The position numbers were made by a program, and so were the translations under genes. Source: Amycolatopsis anabasis (GTDB lineage: Bacteria > Actinomycetota > Actinomycetes > Mycobacteriales > Pseudonocardiaceae). From it: DNA of 64,000 bases. The stretch covers positions 62,001-126,000 of the forward strand of contig NZ_VTHK01000003.1 in the NCBI RefSeq assembly GCF_009765355.1. The letters run 5' to 3'. The stretch's first letter is position 1. Every line of letters starts with the position of its first letter. Positions 50,245 to 58,691 of this stretch are shown here, in pieces. A model generated the notes under the pieces. The model had not been told where the DNA came from. It searched no databases and worked only from the letters and a program-made list of their open reading frames with translations.

Positions 50245-50466
50245 CGAGCGCCGGACGGCGGCCGCGTTGCTCTGGCCGGGTGACACCGGATGCCGTTCGT
50301 CGTCCCGGGGATGCCCTCCACCGATCAAGGCTGGCCGGTAACGGCTCGGGGTTGTTCCCTGATTAACAGGGGTCCGACTTTCACAGGATTGTTCACAAGA
50401 CAACGCAAGTGCAGCAGGCGGCGGCCAACCCGGCCGCCGGGAGTCGACAACCGCGAAACAGAGGCG

Positions 50467-51315
50467 ATGGCAGTCGTGGATGATGGGCGACGCGCCCGGC
50501 GCAAGCCGGGGGTGGTGCGCGCCGAGGACGTTCTCGCACCGGAACTCCTCGACGACCCCATGGTGGACCGCGAGTACCTGGCACAGGTCTTCCGGGACCC
50601 GCGCAAGTTCCTGCCGCCGCCGCGGGTGACCCCGGCGAAGACCAAGCCGGAGCCCGCCCGCGAACCGGAACACCCGGTGGCCAAGTGGACCAAGCTGGCC
50701 GGTCTCGTGCTGTCCGCCGGGCTGCTCGCCGGCGCGATCGCGGTCGCCTCGACGAAACAGCAGAACACCACCGCGCCGCGGGCCAGCTGGGCCGCCTCGC
50801 TCGACGCCTTCGCGCTCCCGGCCGACGCCACCCCGCGGCCCGGCAACGGCGCGGCGGCCGCCGCGCCACCGGCCACCAAGACCCCGGGCGCCGCCCCGAC
50901 GACCGCGGCGAACCGGCCGGCCGCGCCCGCGCAGCCGACGACCTCCGCTCCGGCGACCCCGGAGGCCAAGGACGCCGCCGACAAGGTCGCCGCGGTGCGC
51001 AACTTCTACCGGGTGCTCGACGAACGGCCGCGGGACGCGCTGTCCCTGCTCGACCCGGTCCTGACCCGCACCCAGGCGGACAGCCTGGTCGCGGCCTGGT
51101 CGGGGATGGACAAGATCCGGGTCGTCGACGCCCGGCCGCAGCCGGACGGTTCCGTGCTCGCCGTGGTCACCATGGTCCAGCACGACGGCGTCCACCTGCG
51201 GATCACCCAGTCGCTGAGCATGGCCGCGGACGCGCCTGGAATGATCACCGAGGTCCGGCTGCTCTCCGCGGAACGGCTCGACTGCGCGGCTTCGGGTGAT
51301 TGCTCTCACTCGTGA
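50467..51315 (+). CDS. Membrane-anchored protein with C-terminal NTF2-like domain
   Basis: A 282-residue protein with the same plan as its neighbour: ~75 polar residues including EDVLAPELLDDPMVDREYLA, one helix (LAGLVLSAGLLAGAIAVAS), an Ala/Pro/Thr linker, and a folded C-terminal domain (DKVAAVRNFYRVLDERPRDA, SLLDPVLTRTQADSLVAAW, VLAVVTMVQHDGVHLRITQS). The last part resembles small SnoaL/NTF2-type domains found on extracellular parts of actinobacterial membrane proteins. The ATG at 50467 is set close to GAGG; a GTG three codons on is possible. The function is unknown. Confidence 0.65.
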   Translation: MAVVDDGRRARRKPGVVRAEDVLAPELLDDPMVDREYLAQVFRDPRKFLPPPRVTPAKTKPEPAREPEHPVAKWTKLAGLVLSAGLLAGAIAVASTKQQNTTAPRASWAASLDAFALPADATPRPGNGAAAAAPPATKTPGAAPTTAANRPAAPAQPTTSAPATPEAKDAADKVAAVRNFYRVLDERPRDALSLLDPVLTRTQADSLVAAWSGMDKIRVVDARPQPDGSVLAVVTMVQHDGVHLRITQSLSMAADAPGMITEVRLLSAERLDCAASGDCSHS

Positions 51316-51503
51316 GCCGGAGGCAACGTTCCCGGGTCCCGATGCGTGCCAAATGTGTGTGCGCAGAGTGAGCGCCTAGCCTTGTCACGAGTCGGTCTCG
51401 GGAAAGCCGGCACGTGGACCACGAAATGTGCATACGCTCGCACCCGTGCCGCGCGTGAAGCGGGCGGCCACTGCGTGAATGACGGAGTCCCAAGGGAGGT
51501 CGC

Positions 51504-53078
51504 GTGAGCGACGAGGGTCGCCTGGTCGCCGGCCGGTACCGCATCGTCCAGCGGATCGGTACCGGTGCGATGGGCGCCGTCTGGCAGGCGCATGACGAGG
51601 TCCTGGCCCGCACGGTCGCGATCAAGCAGCTCCTGCTCCAGCCGGGTCTCGAGGAGCACGAAGCCGAGGACGCCAGGCAGCGCACCATGCGCGAAGGCCG
51701 GATCGCGGCCCGCCTGCACCACCCGAACGCGATCACCGTGTTCGACGTCGTGACCGACGACAACGGGCAGCCCTGCCTGATCATGGAGTACCTCGAGTCG
51801 ACGAGCCTGGCGCAGGTGCTGCAGGAGCACCGGACGCTGGACCCGATCGAGGTCGCGCGGATCGGCGCGCAGGTGGCTTCGGCGCTCAAGGAGGCGCACG
51901 CGGTCGGGATCGTGCACCGCGACATCAAGCCGGGCAACATCCTGCTGGCCAGCAACGGCCTGGTGAAGATCACCGACTTCGGCATCTCGCGGGCGAAGGA
52001 CGACGTCACGGTCACCAAGACCGGGATGATCGCCGGGACGCCCGCCTACCTCGCGCCGGAGGTCGCCATCGGCGGCGACCCGGGGCCCGAATCGGACGTG
52101 TTCTCGCTGGGCTCCACGTTGTACGCGGCCTGCGAAGGCCAGCCGCCGTTCGGGCTGAGCGAGAACACGCTCGGCCTGCTGCACGCGGTGGCCGCGGGCC
52201 AGATCAACCCGCCGCGCCAGTCCGGGCCGCTGGCCAGCGTGCTGGCCGTCCTGCTGCACCCGGAGACCCAGCACCGGCCGACCGCCGAGGAGTCCGAGGA
52301 ACTGCTCGACGCGGTGGCCCGCGGCGAAACCCCGCTCGGCGGGTCCGAGGACGCGACCCGGATCAGCCCGGCGGGCGGCGCCATCGCGGGCGCGCTCGGT
52401 GGCGCGGCCCTCGGCGCCGCGGCGGCGGAGGGCACCCGCGCGTTCGGCGCGGACGACGTGGTTCCGGCCGGGCACTCCGGCACCCTGGCCGACCAGCCGG
52501 CCGGTGGCTTCTACGACGACGAGCCGGAGGGCTCCTACGCGGCGGCCTCGGGCTACCCCGAAGACGATTACGACCGCGGTCCCGCGCCGACCCGCGCGGT
52601 TCCGGTCCCCGGCCGCGACGACTACGACGATTTCGACGACGGCTACGACTCGCCGCCCCCGCCGCCCCGCCAACGGAGTGCGGAGGAGCCGGACGAGGAG
52701 GACCGGCCGGGCCGGTGGAAGAAGCCCGCGCTGATCGGTGGCCTGGTGCTGGTCGCCATGGTGGCCATGGGGATCTGGCTGTTCAGCCCGAAGAACGGCG
52801 GCGAGGCCAACCAGGACCAGAAACCGCCCGCCCCGCCGCCGGTGACCACGACCTCGACGACCACGCCGGAACCGTCGACGACCGTGGAGAGCCCGACCGA
52901 TTCGCCTTCGTCCAGCACGAAGAACTCGTCGTCGCGGCGGACCTCGGAGCAGTCGCAGGAGAAGCCGCCGCCGAACACCGGCAGGCCGACGCAGAGCAAG
53001 CCGACTACGTCGAGTTCCAGCAAGCCCGACCCGACCACCACTACGAGCGATACACCGCCCACCTCTTCGAGCAACTGA
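51504..53078 (+). CDS. Ser/Thr protein kinase, PknB type
   Basis: A 524-residue receptor-type kinase. Catalytic domain residues ~11-265: glycine loop IGTGAMGAVW, ATP Lys41 in VAIKQ, HRDIKPGN with catalytic Asp140, DFG at 158-160, and GTPAYLAPE in the activation loop. A disordered acidic/Pro region follows, then one membrane helix (ALIGGLVLVAMVAMGIWLF, ~residue 415-433) and a Thr/Ser/Pro-rich extracellular tail without PASTA repeats. The start is GTG 51504 after GGAGG. It is followed 82 bases later by a pseudokinase, suggesting a signalling pair. Confidence 0.92.
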   Translation: MSDEGRLVAGRYRIVQRIGTGAMGAVWQAHDEVLARTVAIKQLLLQPGLEEHEAEDARQRTMREGRIAARLHHPNAITVFDVVTDDNGQPCLIMEYLESTSLAQVLQEHRTLDPIEVARIGAQVASALKEAHAVGIVHRDIKPGNILLASNGLVKITDFGISRAKDDVTVTKTGMIAGTPAYLAPEVAIGGDPGPESDVFSLGSTLYAACEGQPPFGLSENTLGLLHAVAAGQINPPRQSGPLASVLAVLLHPETQHRPTAEESEELLDAVARGETPLGGSEDATRISPAGGAIAGALGGAALGAAAAEGTRAFGADDVVPAGHSGTLADQPAGGFYDDEPEGSYAAASGYPEDDYDRGPAPTRAVPVPGRDDYDDFDDGYDSPPPPPRQRSAEEPDEEDRPGRWKKPALIGGLVLVAMVAMGIWLFSPKNGGEANQDQKPPAPPPVTTTSTTTPEPSTTVESPTDSPSSSTKNSSSRRTSEQSQEKPPPNTGRPTQSKPTTSSSSKPDPTTTTSDTPPTSSSN

Positions 53079-53160
53079 TCCTGGGCTCAGTGGGCAGCAG
53101 GCAGGTCGCCCATTAGGGTGGCTTATAACCATCCGAAACGCGTCGTGACGAGAGGCAGAT

Positions 53161-54126
53161 TTGATCGCTGAGGGCTCGCTCGTCGCCAATCGCTACCGGC
53201 TCGATCAGCCGATCGGCCGTGGCCGCGCCGGAATCGTCTGGCTGGCGCACGACACGATGTTGAACCGGACGGTCGCGGCCAAGCGGATGTACGTCCCCGC
53301 CGGTCTGGACCAGTCACGTGCGGTGCAGACCCGGGCCCAGGCGGTCCAGGAAGGCCGGGACGCCACCAAGGTCGTGCACAACTGCGCGATCACCGTGCAC
53401 GACGTGGTCCTCGACGGCGTGGATCCGTGGCTGGTGATGGAGTACGTCCCGTCCCGGAACATGTCGGATTTCCTCGGCGAGCACGGCCGGTTGACCCCGG
53501 AACAGACCGCCTTCCTCGGGATCCAGCTCGCCTCGGCGCTGAGTGCGGCGCATGGCGCCGGGATCGTGCACCGCTCGCTCAATCCGGGCAACGTGCTGCT
53601 CGCCGACGACGGCGGCGTGAAGGTCACCGACTTCGGGATCACCGGCGGCGGCTCGGATCCGGCGTACACCGCGCCCGAACTGGCCCGGGGCGAGCCCGCC
53701 ACGCCCGCGGCGGACGCGTTCTCCCTGGGCGCGACGCTCTACCTGGCCGTCGAGGGCGTACCGCCGTGCAGCGAGCAGGGCACCGGTCCGGTGCGCCCGC
53801 CCGAGCAGGCCGGTCCGCTGGCCGGGGCGCTGGAGAAGCTGCTGCGCGCCGATCCGATGGCCCGCCCCACCATGGCCGACACCACGGTCTCCTTCCAGGC
53901 CATCACGCAGGGGCGGCAGACCATGTTCATCCCGCCGACCGCACCGGCGATGCCGACCGTGCCGGTCGCCTCGGCGGTCCGGCCCGCGCCCGCTCAGCTG
54001 ACCCGGGCGCCCCGGGCGACGATCAAGGTGCCGTCGAACATCCGGGTGTGGATCCTGTCCATCGCCGCGATCCTGGTGGCGATCGCGGTGGGCATCGGGA
54101 TCACCGAACTCCTCATGATGCTCTAG
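53161..54126 (+). CDS. Pseudokinase with C-terminal membrane helix
   Basis: A 321-residue protein with a PknB-like fold: IGRGRAGIVWLAH, Lys41 in VAAKR, DFG at 157-159 and APELARG. The catalytic loop, however, reads HRSLNPGN: the essential Asp is Ser139 and the following Lys is Asn141. Phosphotransfer is therefore not expected. The activation segment is also shortened (GGGSDPAYTAPE). A C-terminal helix VWILSIAAILVAIAVGIGIT anchors it with almost no extracellular part. A TTG start (53161) follows GAGAGG. It may regulate the adjacent active kinase or act as a docking protein, as described for other actinobacterial pseudokinases such as MviN. Confidence 0.88.
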   Translation: MIAEGSLVANRYRLDQPIGRGRAGIVWLAHDTMLNRTVAAKRMYVPAGLDQSRAVQTRAQAVQEGRDATKVVHNCAITVHDVVLDGVDPWLVMEYVPSRNMSDFLGEHGRLTPEQTAFLGIQLASALSAAHGAGIVHRSLNPGNVLLADDGGVKVTDFGITGGGSDPAYTAPELARGEPATPAADAFSLGATLYLAVEGVPPCSEQGTGPVRPPEQAGPLAGALEKLLRADPMARPTMADTTVSFQAITQGRQTMFIPPTAPAMPTVPVASAVRPAPAQLTRAPRATIKVPSNIRVWILSIAAILVAIAVGIGITELLMML

Positions 54127-55030
54127 CCGTTTCGATCCCGTCCAGGCTGGCCCGCATCGCCTCGAGCAACCTGGCGACCGCGGGCTGGTCGCGGGCGTGC
54201 GCGGCGACCGCCGCGTGGATGGAGCGGAACGGCTCCGGCCGGGCCAGTTTCCGGACCACCACGCCGGGATGCGGTGTGCCCAGCCCGAGTTCCGGCACCA
54301 GGGTGACCCCGAGTCCGGCGGCCACGAACCCTTGCGCGGTCTGGTAATCCTCGGATTCCACCCCGAAGTTCGGCGAGAATCCGGCGGCCGCGCAGGCGTC
54401 CAGCATGATGTCGCGGCACGGCCCCGGTGGCCATTCGTTGCCCACCCAGGTCTCCTCGGCGAGCGCGGCGAGGTGCACCACCCGCTTGCGGGCGAGCGGA
54501 TGCCCCTTGGGCAGCACCGCGCGGTACGGGTCGTCGAGCAGGTGCACCAGCGAGACGCCCTTGCCCGCCGGTTCGCGCCGGGGCAGCACCACGATCGCCA
54601 CCTCGGCCCGCCCGGCTTCCACGTCGGGCAGCGGGTCGTCGGGTTCGGTGAGCTTGAGGTCGAGCTGGACGCCCGGGTACTCGCGCCGGATCGCGGCGAC
54701 CGCGGGCGGCACCAGCCGGGCCCCGGCCGTGGCGAAGTAGCGGATGCCCAGCCGCCCGGTGCGGCCGTCCTTGAGCTCGGCGAGCGCCGCCTCGGCCCGG
54801 GCCAGCTGGGCGCTCATGATCTCGGCGTGCTCGGAGAGCAGGGTTCCGGCCGGGGTGGGCCGCACACCGCGGCCGACCCGTTCCAGCAGCTCGACCCCGG
54901 CCTCACGCTCCAAAGTGGACAGTTGCTGGCTGATGGCGGACGGGGTGTAGCCGAGGTTGCGGGCCGCGGCGGTGATCGATCCGCTGGTGATCACCGCGCG
55001 GAGCACCTGCAGGCGCCGCACGTCGAGCAT
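54113..55030 (-). CDS. LysR-family transcriptional regulator
   Basis: A 305-residue LysR protein: MLDVRRLQVLRAVITSGSIT, NLGYTPSAISQQLSTLERE and RVGRGVRPTPAGTLLSEHA form the DNA-binding domain; the effector domain starts near residue 92 (RTGRLGIRYFATAGARLVPP). It is divergent from an EamA-type exporter starting at 55132, its likely target; the intergenic region holds A/T-rich sequence with TTATAC near 55084. The 3' end overlaps the pseudokinase gene by 14 bases. Confidence 0.9.
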   Translation of the reverse strand: MLDVRRLQVLRAVITSGSITAAARNLGYTPSAISQQLSTLEREAGVELLERVGRGVRPTPAGTLLSEHAEIMSAQLARAEAALAELKDGRTGRLGIRYFATAGARLVPPAVAAIRREYPGVQLDLKLTEPDDPLPDVEAGRAEVAIVVLPRREPAGKGVSLVHLLDDPYRAVLPKGHPLARKRVVHLAALAEETWVGNEWPPGPCRDIMLDACAAAGFSPNFGVESEDYQTAQGFVAAGLGVTLVPELGLGTPHPGVVVRKLARPEPFRSIHAAVAAHARDQPAVARLLEAMRASLDGIETARAS

Positions 55031-55131
55031 GCCTTGATCTTACAGTTCTTCTTAAGCGTTCCTGCAGTTAATTTCGCTTGTCCTTATACCTGGTGGGAGC
55101 CAGTCTTGATCTCGGATCGAGGAGGGAACGA

Positions 55132-56100
55132 GTGGTCGAGACTGGGGGCGGCGCGCGGCGCGCCGAGGTGAAGGTGCTGCTGCAGATGGCGGCGCTCGCG
55201 TTGATGTGGGGGTCGAGCTTCTTCTGGATCAAGCTCGGCCTGAACGCGTTCTCGCCGGTGCAACTGGTGCTCGGGCGGCTCGTGCTCGGCGCGGCCGCGC
55301 TCCTGGTGATCTGCTTCCTCCAGCGCGACCGGCTGCCCGGGCGGCGGCGGATCTGGGGGTACCTGCTGGTCGCGGCGCTGTTCCACAACGCCCTGCCGTT
55401 TCTGCTCTTCGCCATCGGCGAGCAGACCGTCGACTCCGGGATCACCGGGGTGCTGAACTCGACGACCCCGCTCTGGGCGCTGCTGGCCGCGGTGCTGTTC
55501 GGGGTCGACCGGCGACTGTCCGGGCCCCGGCTGCTCGGGCTCGCGCTCGGGCTGGGCGGGATCGTGCTCATCTTCGCGCCGTGGCAGGCGTCCGGGCTGC
55601 TGAGCTGGGGCGCGCTCGCGTGCCTCACCGCGGCCGCGAGCTACGGGTTCGTGTTCGTCTACGAGGACCGGTACCTGTCGAACACGGGCACCCCGCCGGT
55701 GGCGCTGGCCGGGGCGCAGATGATCCTGGCCAGCGGGTTCATGCTGCTGGTGATGCCGGTGGGCGGGACGAGCCCGGTGCACCTGGACGCGGGTGCGGTG
55801 CTCGCCGTGGTGATCCTCGGGGTGTTCTCCACCGGGATCGCGTTCGCCATGAACTACCGGCTGCTCGCGACCGAGGGGGCGGTGGCGACCTCGGCGGTCG
55901 GCTACCTGCTGCCGGTGGTCTCGGTCCTGCTGGGCACGGTGTTCCTGAACGAGCAGCTCAACTTCCGGGTGATCGCCGGCATGCTCGTGGTGCTGGCCGG
56001 GGTCGCGCTGACCCGGGTGAAGCGGCGGGCCCCGGCGCCTCAGCCCGAACTCGCGGCGGCGGCGAGCAGCCCGGCGCAGACCACCTCGACCCAGAAGTAG
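55132..56100 (+). CDS. EamA/DMT-family exporter
   Basis: A 322-residue ten-helix transporter with two EamA repeats: ALALMWGSSFFWIKLGLNAF in the first and LLSWGALACLTAAASYGFVFV in the second. FGVDRRLSGPRLLGLALGLGG and FLNEQLNFRVIAGMLVVLAG end the two halves in the usual way. The GTG at 55132 has GGAGGG five bases upstream. It is probably controlled by the divergent LysR gene, an arrangement seen for amino-acid exporters. Its 3' end overlaps the converging DUF4345-like gene by 61 bases. Confidence 0.88.
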   Translation: MVETGGGARRAEVKVLLQMAALALMWGSSFFWIKLGLNAFSPVQLVLGRLVLGAAALLVICFLQRDRLPGRRRIWGYLLVAALFHNALPFLLFAIGEQTVDSGITGVLNSTTPLWALLAAVLFGVDRRLSGPRLLGLALGLGGIVLIFAPWQASGLLSWGALACLTAAASYGFVFVYEDRYLSNTGTPPVALAGAQMILASGFMLLVMPVGGTSPVHLDAGAVLAVVILGVFSTGIAFAMNYRLLATEGAVATSAVGYLLPVVSVLLGTVFLNEQLNFRVIAGMLVVLAGVALTRVKRRAPAPQPELAAAASSPAQTTSTQK

Positions 56101-56414
56101 AACCAGACCGGGTAGAAGCGGGCGGGCCGGTCGGCGAACCGGGCGACCAGCCGGCCGAAGGCCATCCCGCCCAGCGCCACGGCGACCGAAACGGCGACCC
56201 CGGTGCGCAGCCCGCCCGCGTCCGCGGCGGCGAGCGCGAGCAGGGCGCCGATCGCGACGCCGAAGCCGCCGTAGACCGCGCGCACCTCGGTGCGCGCCTC
56301 GGCGGCGGTCAGCTCGATCCCGAACGGCCGGACGAGCGCGCCCGGCGCGGCGAGCCCGAGCACCCCCATGCCGAGGAAGAACACGGCGACGATCCCGATC
56401 AGCGCGGCAGCCAT
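56040..56414 (-). CDS. DUF4345-like small membrane protein
   Basis: A 124-residue protein with four hydrophobic helices: LIGIVAVFFLGMGVLGLAAP, then FGIELTAAEARTEVRAVYGG, FGVAIGALLALAAADAGG, and FYPVWFYFWVEVVCAGLLAAA. The ARTEVRAVYGG turn followed by a glycine-rich helix is typical of DUF4345-type proteins of unknown function. It overlaps the converging exporter gene at its 3' end. Coding evidence is good for helix periodicity; the role is unknown. Confidence 0.75.
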   Translation of the reverse strand: MAAALIGIVAVFFLGMGVLGLAAPGALVRPFGIELTAAEARTEVRAVYGGFGVAIGALLALAAADAGGLRTGVAVSVAVALGGMAFGRLVARFADRPARFYPVWFYFWVEVVCAGLLAAAASSG

Positions 56415-56466
56415 GCGCCGAGCATCCCCGCCACCCGGCCACCGCGCTTCCAGGAACCTGCTACGG

Positions 56467-56494
56467 GTTCTCGTTTAGCCCGCTAAACGAGAAC
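56467..56494. repeat. Palindromic element, family B, second copy
   Basis: GTTCTCGTTTAGC (56467-56479) and its exact complement (56482-56494) flank CC. It shares 13-base arms with the element at 14281-14314, whose centre is GG instead. A half copy, CCCGCTAAACGAG, recurs at 56528-56540 across the stop codon of the response regulator. Confidence 0.8.
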
Positions 56495-56531
56495 GCCCTG
56501 GCCCAGGGGCTACTCGAACACGGTCAGCCCG

Positions 56532-57206
56532 CTAAACGAGGCGGCGGTCGGATGCCCAGCGGGAGAGTTCGTACCGGTTGGACAGCTGGGTCTTGCGCAG
56601 CACGCTGGAGACGTGCGTCTCGACGGTCTTCACCGAGATGAACAGCTCGGACGCGATCTCCTTGTACGCGTACCCGCGCGCCAGCAGCCGCAGCACGTCC
56701 CGTTCCCGCGGGGTGAGCAGGTCCAGCTCCGGGTCGCTGATCGGCGCCGAACCGGGCCGGTCGGCGAACGCGTCCAGCACGAACCCGGCCAGCCGCGGCG
56801 AGAACACCGCGTCCCCGTCGGCCACCCGCACCACCGCGCGGACCAGTTCCTTCGACGAGATCGTCTTGGTGACGTACCCGCGCGCGCCCGCCCGGATCAC
56901 CGCGATCACGTCCTCCGCGGCGTCCGACACCGACAGCGCCAGGAACACCACGTCCGGCAGTTCGGGCCGGACCCGGCGCAGCACCTCGGCGCCGCCGCCG
57001 TCCGGCATGTGCACATCCAGCAGCACCACCTGCGGCCTGGACCGCGCGATCCCCGCCACCGCTTCGGCGACCGAACCCGCCTCGCCGACCACCTGGACCT
57101 CGTCGGTGATCGAGTCCAGCTCGGTGCGCACCCCGGCGCGGAACAGCGCATGGTCGTCGACCAGGAAGACCTTGACCGGTTCCCGGGTCTGCTCGTTCTC
57201 CGTCAC
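56532..57206 (-). CDS. LuxR/NarL-family response regulator
   Basis: A 224-residue two-component regulator. Receiver domain residues ~10-125 with phospho-acceptor Asp64 (VVLLDVHMPDGGG), the acidic pair DDH near 17-19 and Lys in YVTKTIS. The C-terminal LuxR helix-turn-helix is LTPRERDVLRLLARGYAYKE then IASELFISVKTVETHVSSVL. It is co-translated with the PspC-type kinase upstream (ATGA overlap at 57203-57206). Its TAG stop is inside a half copy of a family B palindrome. Confidence 0.93.
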   Translation of the reverse strand: MTENEQTREPVKVFLVDDHALFRAGVRTELDSITDEVQVVGEAGSVAEAVAGIARSRPQVVLLDVHMPDGGGAEVLRRVRPELPDVVFLALSVSDAAEDVIAVIRAGARGYVTKTISSKELVRAVVRVADGDAVFSPRLAGFVLDAFADRPGSAPISDPELDLLTPRERDVLRLLARGYAYKEIASELFISVKTVETHVSSVLRKTQLSNRYELSRWASDRRLV

Positions 57207-58567
57207 GCCACTCCCTTGGCCGCTTTGATCGGCATCTGCAGCTGCACCTCGGTGCCCTCACCGGGCGCCGTCCGCAGCCGGCACGTGCCACCGTTGCGCT
57301 CCATCCTGCCCCGGATCGAATCCGCCAGGCCATGCCGGTCGGCCGGAACCACCTCCGGATCGAACCCCTTCCCCCGATCGCGCACGAACACCGTCACCGA
57401 GGTGGGCTCCACCTCGGCGTAAACACTCACCTGGTCGACGCCCGCGTGCTTCGCCGCGTTGACGATCGCCTCGCGCGCGGCCTGCACCAGCGCGGTCAGC
57501 GATTCGTCCAGTTCGGCCTCCCCCACCACGACCTGCTGCACCGAGATCGCGAAGGTGTCCTCGACCTCGCCGCACGCGGTGGCCAGCGCCCCCGACAGCC
57601 GTCCGCCGTGCGCGTCCTCCGCCGACTCCGACCGGTCCTGGCCCTTGCCGTAGCCGGACGGCCCGTACAGCCAGCCGCGCAGCTCCCGCTCCTGGCCGCG
57701 CGCCAGCCGCGCCACCTCACGCGGCGATTCGGCCTGCTTCTGGATCAGCGCAAGCGTTTGCAGCACCGAGTCGTGCAGGTGCGCGGCGATCTCCGCGCGC
57801 TCCTCGGTGCGGATGCGCGCCCGGCGCTCCTCGCCCAGGTCGCGGACCAGCCGCAGCCAGAACGGGACGGTCAGCACCGCGACCCCGACCAGCGTGGCCA
57901 GCACCGCGATCAGCGCGAACTGGACCTGGTCGAGGCTGCCGCTGCGCAGCACCACGACCCCGATGCCGGTGGTCACCAGCGCCACCCCGGCCAGCACCCG
58001 CAGCGCCGCGGACCAGCCGCCGCCCCCGACCACCGCACCGGCCACGCCGCCCTTGGCCCCGGCCATCCAGCGCCGCCGCTGCGACTCGTCGGCCTCCCGC
58101 CAGACGACCGCGGCGCCGATCGACGCCACCGCCAGCGGCACCGCGACCCAGCCGCTGATCAGCCCGGACAGCGTGCCCCCGGCGACCGCCAGCCCCATGC
58201 CGAGCGCGAGCAGACCGAACGCCTGCTGGCGTTCCTTCGGCGTGCCCTGGTTGGCCGCGTCCTCGTGCGACTGCTGCTGCACGAACACCCAGAGCATGCC
58301 GTAGATGAACAGCCCCGCCCCGCCGAACGCGGCGAGGATGGCGAAGGCCGCCCGCACCCACAGCACCTTGACGCCGAGGTGGTCGGCCAGTCCCCCGGCG
58401 ACCCCGGCGAGCACGCGCCCGGAGCGCCGCCGGTACATCTTGGGCGGCCCGTTCTCGGCGAGCGCGCCCGGTTCGGCGGGGGTGAGGGCGCCGCCGTCCG
58501 GCCGCTGCTCGACGGCGAGGTTCGTCTCCGCCGGGTCGGCGTGGGCCTGGTCCTGCATGAACCCCAT
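57203..58567 (-). CDS. PspC-domain sensor histidine kinase
   Basis: A 454-residue membrane kinase. The N-terminal PspC domain (PKMYRRRSGRVLAGVAGGLA, DHLGVKVLWVRAAFAILAAF) spans residues ~42-100, followed by further helices to ~235. The HisKA_3 dimerisation domain has the phospho-His in EIAAHLHDSVLQTLALIQKQ, and the ATPase domain has REAIVNAAKHAG and VFVRDRGKGFDP. The layout matches MacS-type sensors of Streptomyces, linked to envelope stress. The start at 58567 or 58558 is uncertain. It is translationally coupled to the LuxR response regulator and divergent from two LiaF/PspC-like membrane proteins. Confidence 0.92.
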   Translation of the reverse strand: MGFMQDQAHADPAETNLAVEQRPDGGALTPAEPGALAENGPPKMYRRRSGRVLAGVAGGLADHLGVKVLWVRAAFAILAAFGGAGLFIYGMLWVFVQQQSHEDAANQGTPKERQQAFGLLALGMGLAVAGGTLSGLISGWVAVPLAVASIGAAVVWREADESQRRRWMAGAKGGVAGAVVGGGGWSAALRVLAGVALVTTGIGVVVLRSGSLDQVQFALIAVLATLVGVAVLTVPFWLRLVRDLGEERRARIRTEERAEIAAHLHDSVLQTLALIQKQAESPREVARLARGQERELRGWLYGPSGYGKGQDRSESAEDAHGGRLSGALATACGEVEDTFAISVQQVVVGEAELDESLTALVQAAREAIVNAAKHAGVDQVSVYAEVEPTSVTVFVRDRGKGFDPEVVPADRHGLADSIRGRMERNGGTCRLRTAPGEGTEVQLQMPIKAAKGVA

Positions 58568-58691
58568 GGTCACATGACAACCGGCGGGAATCATCAGGGA
58601 AGCCCCTGATCCGGCGGCCGTGGCCGCGGCGGAAAACCTCAGGGACCTTCCCGGATGTGCCCGCCCGTCCGGATGCCGCATCCTCGATGTC

